Below are positions 13,288-17,277 of a DNA stretch of 17,277 nt, piece after piece. Below the pieces are notes generated by a model that ran no database searches, was not told where the DNA came from, and worked only from the letters and a program-made list of their open reading frames with translations. Origin of the DNA: Helicobacteraceae bacterium UBA6016 (GTDB lineage: Bacteria; Campylobacterota; Campylobacteria; Campylobacterales; UBA6016); NCBI GenBank assembly GCA_002428055.1, contig DIZY01000036.1:1-17277 (forward strand). Reading direction: 5' to 3'. Positions within the stretch are counted from its first letter, which is position 1. Every line of letters starts with the position of its first letter. The translations under genes and the position numbers were made by a program.

Positions 13288-13386
13288 GATTATATCAGAG
13301 TGAGTGTTTTGAAGTCAAGGAAGTGTGGAGTTTGTGAAAGTTGTGATTTGTAGTAGGTGTCCCCACTCGAGAGAGTGGGAACGAGG
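13288..13386 (-). repeat. intergenic promoter-hairpin repeat R3
   Basis: Same orientation as R2 and about 85% identical over the shared part, with a 9-bp gap. On the minus strand it carries the hairpin (13379-13362), TTGACT (13318-13313), an 18-bp spacer and TATAAT (13294-13289). It starts 20 nt after the pilin-like gene's stop and ends just before the next gene. The promoter hexamers and their 18-bp spacing are unchanged in all three copies. Confidence 0.8.
13362..13379 (-). other. 7-bp hairpin in repeat R3
   Basis: The same stem as in R2 (CCCACTC/GAGTGGG) with loop GAGA instead of GGGA on the plus strand: the stem is kept and the loop varies. It lies 27 nt after the pilin-like gene's stop. 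Confidence 0.55.
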
Positions 13387-13405
13387 AAAAGAACACTAAG
13401 CACTA

Positions 13406-13984
13406 TTAGTAGGTAGTACCTGAACGATAGAGAATGCTTCCGCTGCCTGGCACATAAACCCAGCTACCACCCTTGTCGTATTTATAGTTATCGGTGGCAG
13501 TAGCTTCTACTGCCAATTCTGAAGATGCAGGACCCACAAACTCTGTATTCGCCTCAGTCGTGCCGTCAGCCTTGGTTTTCCATTTCATTCTGTTTGAGGC
13601 ATCATCTAAGACTAAAGCAAAAGTTTGCTCTGTGCCGTCTGCTGCTTGCGCTGGCGCTGCATAGCCTGATGCAGCACTCAAAGCGTGAGGATTTCCGTTT
13701 GTAGTTCCAGTTGATGCATCAGTTCCGCCTTTTGTTATTGTGCAGTCGTGAGATACGCCATCCTTATCTGTGACTTTTACAATTACGCTAGTTCCTGTTG
13801 CCAAAGCAATTTTTGCTTTTATGCCAGCTGCACCGCTTCTTATTGCGCCAATGCCAGCATCCTCAGTAGCTATAAGCGCATCATCCTGCACCCCAGCAAG
13901 TCTAGGCACCGCAACAGCCGCAAGTATTCCCAAAATAACGATTACGAAAACTAGTTCGATAAGCGTAAAGCCTGATCTTCTCAT
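13406..13984 (-). CDS. type IV pilin-like / type II secretion pseudopilin
   Basis: A 192-aa precursor with a class III signal: MRRSG cut before FTLIELVFVIVILGILAAVAVPRLAG. Gly at -1, Phe at +1 and Glu at +5 are all present, so it should be processed and N-methylated by a prepilin peptidase and assembled into a pilus or pseudopilus. The C-terminal globular part is Ala/Gly/Thr/Ser-rich with one cysteine (HDCTITK), so the usual C-terminal disulphide loop is absent. I chose ATG 13984, with GGGAG 7 nt upstream, over an in-frame start 39 nt earlier. No pilus-assembly genes are nearby, so it is an orphan. The inverted repeat at 14019-14042 covers its -35/spacer region. Confidence 0.92.
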   Translation of the reverse strand: MRRSGFTLIELVFVIVILGILAAVAVPRLAGVQDDALIATEDAGIGAIRSGAAGIKAKIALATGTSVIVKVTDKDGVSHDCTITKGGTDASTGTTNGNPHALSAASGYAAPAQAADGTEQTFALVLDDASNRMKWKTKADGTTEANTEFVGPASSELAVEATATDNYKYDKGGSWVYVPGSGSILYRSGTTY

Positions 13985-14012
13985 ATCTATCTCCCGTGTT
14001 GAATTTAAAATT

Positions 14013-14042
14013 ACTATACACAAAAATAGTGATATTTTTGTG
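14013..14042 (-). promoter_or_regulatory. pilin promoter with inverted-repeat operator
   Basis: A minus-strand -10 TATAGT (14018-14013) lies about 28 bp before the pilin ATG. Immediately upstream is a perfect 10-bp inverted repeat, CACAAAAATA (14019-14028) and TATTTTTGTG (14033-14042), with a 4-bp centre. It occupies the spacer and -35 positions, where no TTGACA-like hexamer is seen. This looks like a regulator binding site. Confidence 0.5.
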
Positions 14043-14153
14043 ATTTAATAATGATTCTTATAAGAATATACTCTATATCGTCAATACGCTTTAGTTTGTT
14101 TATTGATTTCTCGCTAATATCGCATAAAAAGCTTTACGATTTAGGGTAGGTGC
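14043..14153. promoter_or_regulatory. AT-rich upstream region of the Maf gene
   Basis: AT-rich DNA between the pilin operator and the Maf gene. It contains a 14-bp perfect palindrome, ATTCTTA-TAAGAAT (14054-14067). No convincing sigma28 or sigma54 element was found. TTGATT followed 16 bp later by TAAAAA is a weak sigma70 candidate. Confidence 0.3.
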
Positions 14154-16124
14154 GTGAAATTTCTAGAAGAGTTGCAAGCGGCTTCGCCCGTAGCGGTAAA
14201 AGAGCTTTTGAAAGGCAGGTTTGCAAAAAACCAAAGCTTTTTCAAAAGAAAAGATAAAAAACTATACGACTATTTGACTACCAGGCCGACCCAGTTTGGA
14301 CTGGTGGCGGACAATGGGGGTGTCAATATCCTCAATCTCTCCACAAATACGCTTGTTTATCCGACCGATGAGGGCGGGCGGCATACGGCTATTAGCGTAT
14401 CGATGGAGATGGCGGCAAATCCTCTCTCGCATACGAAGTGGCAAGTTGGTTTTGAGCAAAACCCTTTTTATATGATCTCCTCAACGCTCGCTTTTAGTGC
14501 CGAGGTGAGCAGAAATATTTTTGGGTTTGCATACTCTAATGGCATGAGAGCAGAGAGCTTCGGCGCCTTGGATGCGCATTTGACGGCTGCCGTGCTGTAT
14601 GGGCTTGGCGGAGGTTTTGTGCTGGAGGCGATGCTTGAGCGATATGAGAGTATCGGTTCGCTTTTTATCTACGAACCCCTACCGGAGTTTTTTGGTATTT
14701 CGGCGTATTTTGTAGACTATGAAGAGCTGTTTGATAGAGTGAGACACTTGATGCTCTGCGTCGGCGAGCCGCCGCCATCCCTAAAAATCAGAGAGTTTTT
14801 CGGCTCCAATCGCTTCGGCTCTTTGTATCCTAGGCTGGAGCTCACTATGTACGATATGCCGCAGATGCAGCTTGTCAAAAATAGCGTCAGGGTAGAGGCT
14901 GGGAGCCTTTTGCACGGATTTGGCTCCTACGAGGATGAGTTGATAGGGTGGAGAAATTCCCAAAAAAACTGCTCTTTCAAAAATCTAAAATATCCAGCGT
15001 TAAAAAAAGTCAAAAAAAAGCTGAACTTTCCAATATGTGTAGTCGGTAACGGCGGAAGTCTGGATGAGAAAATAGAGTGGTTAATGGCAAATCAAGAGAA
15101 GATGATTATTTTCTCGGCAGGTACGGCGCTAAGAACCCTACTAAAAAACGGAGTTAGGCCTGATTTTCAAATAGAGATAGAGAGAACCGACTATCTGGGC
15201 GGTATACTAGCGGAGGCAGGGGCAAAAGATATTGATATGATAGCGGCCAATGTCGTAGACCCGAAGACTTTGGAGGCGTCAAAAGCTGAGAGGTTTATAT
15301 TTTTTAGGGATTATACGGCGGTTAGTTATCTAGACGAGCCGATGTTTTTTTTGAGCGACTCCTCTCCGTTTGTCGGAAACGCCGCCTTTTCTCTGGCTAC
15401 TACATTTTCCAAAAGCGTGATTTTATGCGGTATGGATGTCGGATACAAAAGAGGCAGAACGATTCACTCAAAAGACTCTATCTACAAAGAAGACGAAGAG
15501 CTGCCACCAGGTTCGGTGCGTGTGAAAGCAAATTTTGAAGAGAGCGAAATCTACTCAAACCATCTATTTGGACTATCCCGCAGCGTGCTAGAGTTTGCGG
15601 CGGCAAAACACCCCGATACAAAAGCCGTCAATATCTCCGACGGTGTCTGGATAGCCGGCATAGAGCCGTGCATTAAGCCAAATCTGGGAGGCGGCGATAA
15701 GCAAAAAGCCAAAGCTCTCATAAAATCAAGCTTTTCGCAAAAAAGAGACGAGGTGCTAAAAAGAGACGGGCTTAAGAGCATAGAGGGCGAGATTGGCGCA
15801 TTTAGAAACGAGCTTTTTGCGATTTTTGCCCAAAAAGTCAAGAGCAGGTCGGAGTTTTATGAGAGGGTGCTTATATTTGAGGGGTTTTTGGCTTACAAAG
15901 AGGCGCAAAAAGCCGTTCTTTTCTTTCTCTTCGGCGGCACGCTAAAACATATAGTTTTTAGTATGTATGTTTGTGTATACCATACCGAGGTGGATGATTT
16001 TGGAGCTTTTTACGATGGGCTTTGTAGTCGTTTTTTTGAGGGGTTTGATAAGATTGTCGGTGAGTTCCAAAAAGAGTTAGCAAAAGGTCGTGTTTCAGAC
16101 CTTTTGGGGAATATAAAGATTTAG
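14154..16124 (+). CDS. Maf-family (DUF115) flagellin-glycosylation protein
   Basis: A 656-aa cytoplasmic protein of the motility accessory factor family, which in Campylobacter, Helicobacter and Aeromonas attaches pseudaminic or legionaminic acid to flagellin. The central DUF115/MptE-like domain (about 290-480) shows VVGNGGSLDEKIEWL at 296-310, IIFSAGTALRTLLKNGVRPDFQIEIERT, a SDSSPFVGNAAFSLAT segment and LCGMDVGYKRG. In most relatives I recall the glycine loop reads G-x-G-P-S-L; here it is GNGGSL. The GTG start is preceded by a modest AGG site. No flagellin or sugar-synthesis gene is in the window, so the target is inferred from family alone. Its 3' end contains a terminator-like hairpin, and thiC converges on it. 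Confidence 0.9.
   Translation: MKFLEELQAASPVAVKELLKGRFAKNQSFFKRKDKKLYDYLTTRPTQFGLVADNGGVNILNLSTNTLVYPTDEGGRHTAISVSMEMAANPLSHTKWQVGFEQNPFYMISSTLAFSAEVSRNIFGFAYSNGMRAESFGALDAHLTAAVLYGLGGGFVLEAMLERYESIGSLFIYEPLPEFFGISAYFVDYEELFDRVRHLMLCVGEPPPSLKIREFFGSNRFGSLYPRLELTMYDMPQMQLVKNSVRVEAGSLLHGFGSYEDELIGWRNSQKNCSFKNLKYPALKKVKKKLNFPICVVGNGGSLDEKIEWLMANQEKMIIFSAGTALRTLLKNGVRPDFQIEIERTDYLGGILAEAGAKDIDMIAANVVDPKTLEASKAERFIFFRDYTAVSYLDEPMFFLSDSSPFVGNAAFSLATTFSKSVILCGMDVGYKRGRTIHSKDSIYKEDEELPPGSVRVKANFEESEIYSNHLFGLSRSVLEFAAAKHPDTKAVNISDGVWIAGIEPCIKPNLGGGDKQKAKALIKSSFSQKRDEVLKRDGLKSIEGEIGAFRNELFAIFAQKVKSRSEFYERVLIFEGFLAYKEAQKAVLFFLFGGTLKHIVFSMYVCVYHTEVDDFGAFYDGLCSRFFEGFDKIVGEFQKELAKGRVSDLLGNIKI
16082..16105. 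terminator. terminator-like hairpin in the 3' end of the Maf gene
   Basis: AAAAGGTC (16082-16089) and GACCTTTT (16098-16105) form a perfect 8-bp stem around an 8-nt loop. The four Ts at the 3' arm on either strand give it bidirectional terminator form. It lies inside the last codons of the Maf gene and 36-59 nt beyond the thiC stop, so it more probably serves thiC. Confidence 0.45.
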
Positions 16125-16142
16125 CGGTTTGTGCGCACCGCT
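16123..16142. other. short inverted repeat across the convergent stop codons
   Basis: AGCGGT (16123-16128) pairs with ACCGCT (16137-16142) around an 8-nt loop, with a nested palindrome GTGCGCAC (16131-16138). It covers most of the Maf stop codon and the end of thiC. No T-run follows. Confidence 0.35.
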
Positions 16143-17277
16143 ATTCGGCAATATTTTTAAACGCTTCTTGTGTGACTTTGTATGCGCAAAATTTCGGTCC
16201 GCACATAGAGCAAAACTCCGCATCTTTAAACCCTTCAGCCGGAAGCGTCTCGTCATGATACTCTTTGGCTCTCTCAGGGTCAAGCGCCAGCTCAAACTGC
16301 TTATTCCAATCAAACGCATATCTAGCGTCACTCATGGCGTTGTCCCGCACCCTCGCATTTTTGCGCCCTCTTGCTATGTCTGCGGCGTGAGCGGCTATTT
16401 TGTAAGCGATAATCCCCTCTCTTACATCCACCATATTCGGTAGACCCAAATGCTCTTTGGGCGTTACATAGCAAAGCATCGATGCTCCGTGCCATCCGCC
16501 TACTGCCGCACCTATTGCGGAAGCTATATGGTCGTATCCCGCTGCAATGTCGGTGACAAGAGGACCTAGAATATAAAAAGGAGCATCATGGCAATACTCT
16601 CTTTCTATCTTCATATTTCGCTCTATTTGGTTGAGCGGCACATGCCCCGGCCCTTCTATCATTACCTGTACATCTTTTTCCCACGCCCGAAGCGTCAAAT
16701 CGCCAAGTACTTTTAGCTCGTTTAGCTGTGCGGCGTCAGATGCATCGGCGATACACCCAGGGCGCAAAGAGTCGCCCAAAGAGAGCGATACATCATGTCT
16801 TGCACAAATATCTAGTATCGCATCAAACGCATCATAAAAAGGGTTCTCTTTGTGGTTTTTTATCATCCACGCCGCTATTAGCGAGCCGCCCCTTGAGACG
16901 ATACCCATTTTTCGTTTTGCGACCTCCGGCATAAACTGCAACAAAAAGCCCGCATGTATCGTAAAGTAACTAACTCCCTGCTGCGCTTGTCTCTCTAGTA
17001 CACTTAGCATTGTTTCGATGTTTAGGTTTTCGATGTCGTTGCCGCACTCATAGATGATTTGATACATTGGTACCGTTCCGATTGGCACGCTTGAATTTTT
17101 GATAAGTACTTCTCTTATTTCATCGAGGTTGCCGCCCGTGGAGAGATCCATTACCGTGTCCGCGCCGTGTTTTAGGCAGACATTTAGTTTTTCAAGCTCT
17201 TCGTCGGCGCAACTAGAGAGTGAGCTTGCGCCTATGTTGGCGTTGATTTTGCATTTTGAGGCTATGCCTATCGCCAT
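16141..17277 (-). CDS. thiC: phosphomethylpyrimidine synthase ThiC (5' end beyond window)
   Basis: Radical-SAM enzyme that rearranges aminoimidazole ribotide to hydroxymethylpyrimidine phosphate in thiamine synthesis. The 378 residues seen cover most of the catalytic barrel. Motifs are INANIGASS, GADTVMDLSTGG, VPMYQ, FTIHAG, SRGGSLIAAW, SLGDSLRPG, MIEGPGHVPLNQI, FYILGPLVTDIAAGYDHI and the C-terminal iron-sulphur motif CSMCGPKFC (C-x2-C-x4-C). The Met codon at the window edge is probably internal, because the family has roughly 65-80 residues before this point; the true start and any TPP riboswitch lie outside. It ends 16 nt from the convergent Maf gene. Confidence 0.97.
   Translation of the reverse strand: MAIGIASKCKINANIGASSLSSCADEELEKLNVCLKHGADTVMDLSTGGNLDEIREVLIKNSSVPIGTVPMYQIIYECGNDIENLNIETMLSVLERQAQQGVSYFTIHAGFLLQFMPEVAKRKMGIVSRGGSLIAAWMIKNHKENPFYDAFDAILDICARHDVSLSLGDSLRPGCIADASDAAQLNELKVLGDLTLRAWEKDVQVMIEGPGHVPLNQIERNMKIEREYCHDAPFYILGPLVTDIAAGYDHIASAIGAAVGGWHGASMLCYVTPKEHLGLPNMVDVREGIIAYKIAAHAADIARGRKNARVRDNAMSDARYAFDWNKQFELALDPERAKEYHDETLPAEGFKDAEFCSMCGPKFCAYKVTQEAFKNIAE

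Noticed and set aside
12189..13386. Repeats R1-R3 as a CRISPR array or integron attC sites
   Set aside because: Units are about 50-130 bp and 440-640 bp apart with genes between them, so not CRISPR. I found no paired RYYYAAC/GTTRRRY core sites and no integrase, so attC identity is unsupported.
14043..14153. Sigma28 or sigma54 flagellar-type promoter before the Maf gene
   Set aside because: No TAAA-N15-GCCGATAA-like or GG-N10-GC element was found.
17200..17277. TPP riboswitch of thiC
   Set aside because: The visible end is still inside thiC coding sequence; any riboswitch lies outside the window.

Overview
The window comes from a Campylobacterota (Epsilonproteobacteria) chromosome, most likely a free-living sulfur oxidiser of the Sulfurimonas/Sulfuricurvum/Sulfurovum type. 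The signs are a Maf/DUF115 flagellin-glycosylation protein, a short-form ThiC, a compact PriA, densely overlapping genes and frequent TTG starts. The phylum call is fairly safe; the genus is a guess.

Region 1 (1-5841) is the most unusual part. A minus-strand pair of response regulators (a lone receiver and an HD-GYP c-di-GMP phosphodiesterase) diverges from a plus-strand operon. That operon encodes two paralogous coiled-coil proteins, a lipoprotein, a Lys/Asp-rich exported repeat protein and a second lipoprotein. A second plus-strand operon follows: a PA2779-family membrane protein, a PA2778-family cysteine-peptidase/TPR lipoprotein whose only plausible start is an AUA codon, and an OmpR-type regulator. 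All three transcription units begin with the same promoter architecture: two 7-bp AATAACC repeats in 11-bp phase, 7 bp upstream of a -10 box. This resembles a Pho box. The three units therefore look like one regulon, and the OmpR-type protein inside it is the natural candidate activator. No histidine kinase is present in the window.

Region 2 (5873-12114, all minus strand) is a housekeeping run. Reading from high to low coordinates it has an ABC ATPase lacking the usual N-terminus, its permease, a TPR-like membrane-anchored protein, priA, a PIN-PhoH ATPase, a cation diffusion facilitator and tRNA-Ala(GGC). Overlaps and short gaps suggest one operon.

Region 3 (12115-13405) is a modular accessory patch. 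Two small gene pairs, DUF4160-DUF2442 and two small membrane proteins, lie between three same-orientation copies of an intergenic repeat. Each copy carries a strong minus-strand promoter (TTGACT-18-TATAAT), and two also carry a 7-bp hairpin. One copy places its promoter so close to the next gene that the mRNA is probably leaderless.

Region 4 (13406-17277) holds a type IV pilin-like/pseudopilin gene behind an inverted-repeat control region, a divergent Maf-family glycosylation gene, and the C-terminal part of thiC converging on it across a 16-nt gap.
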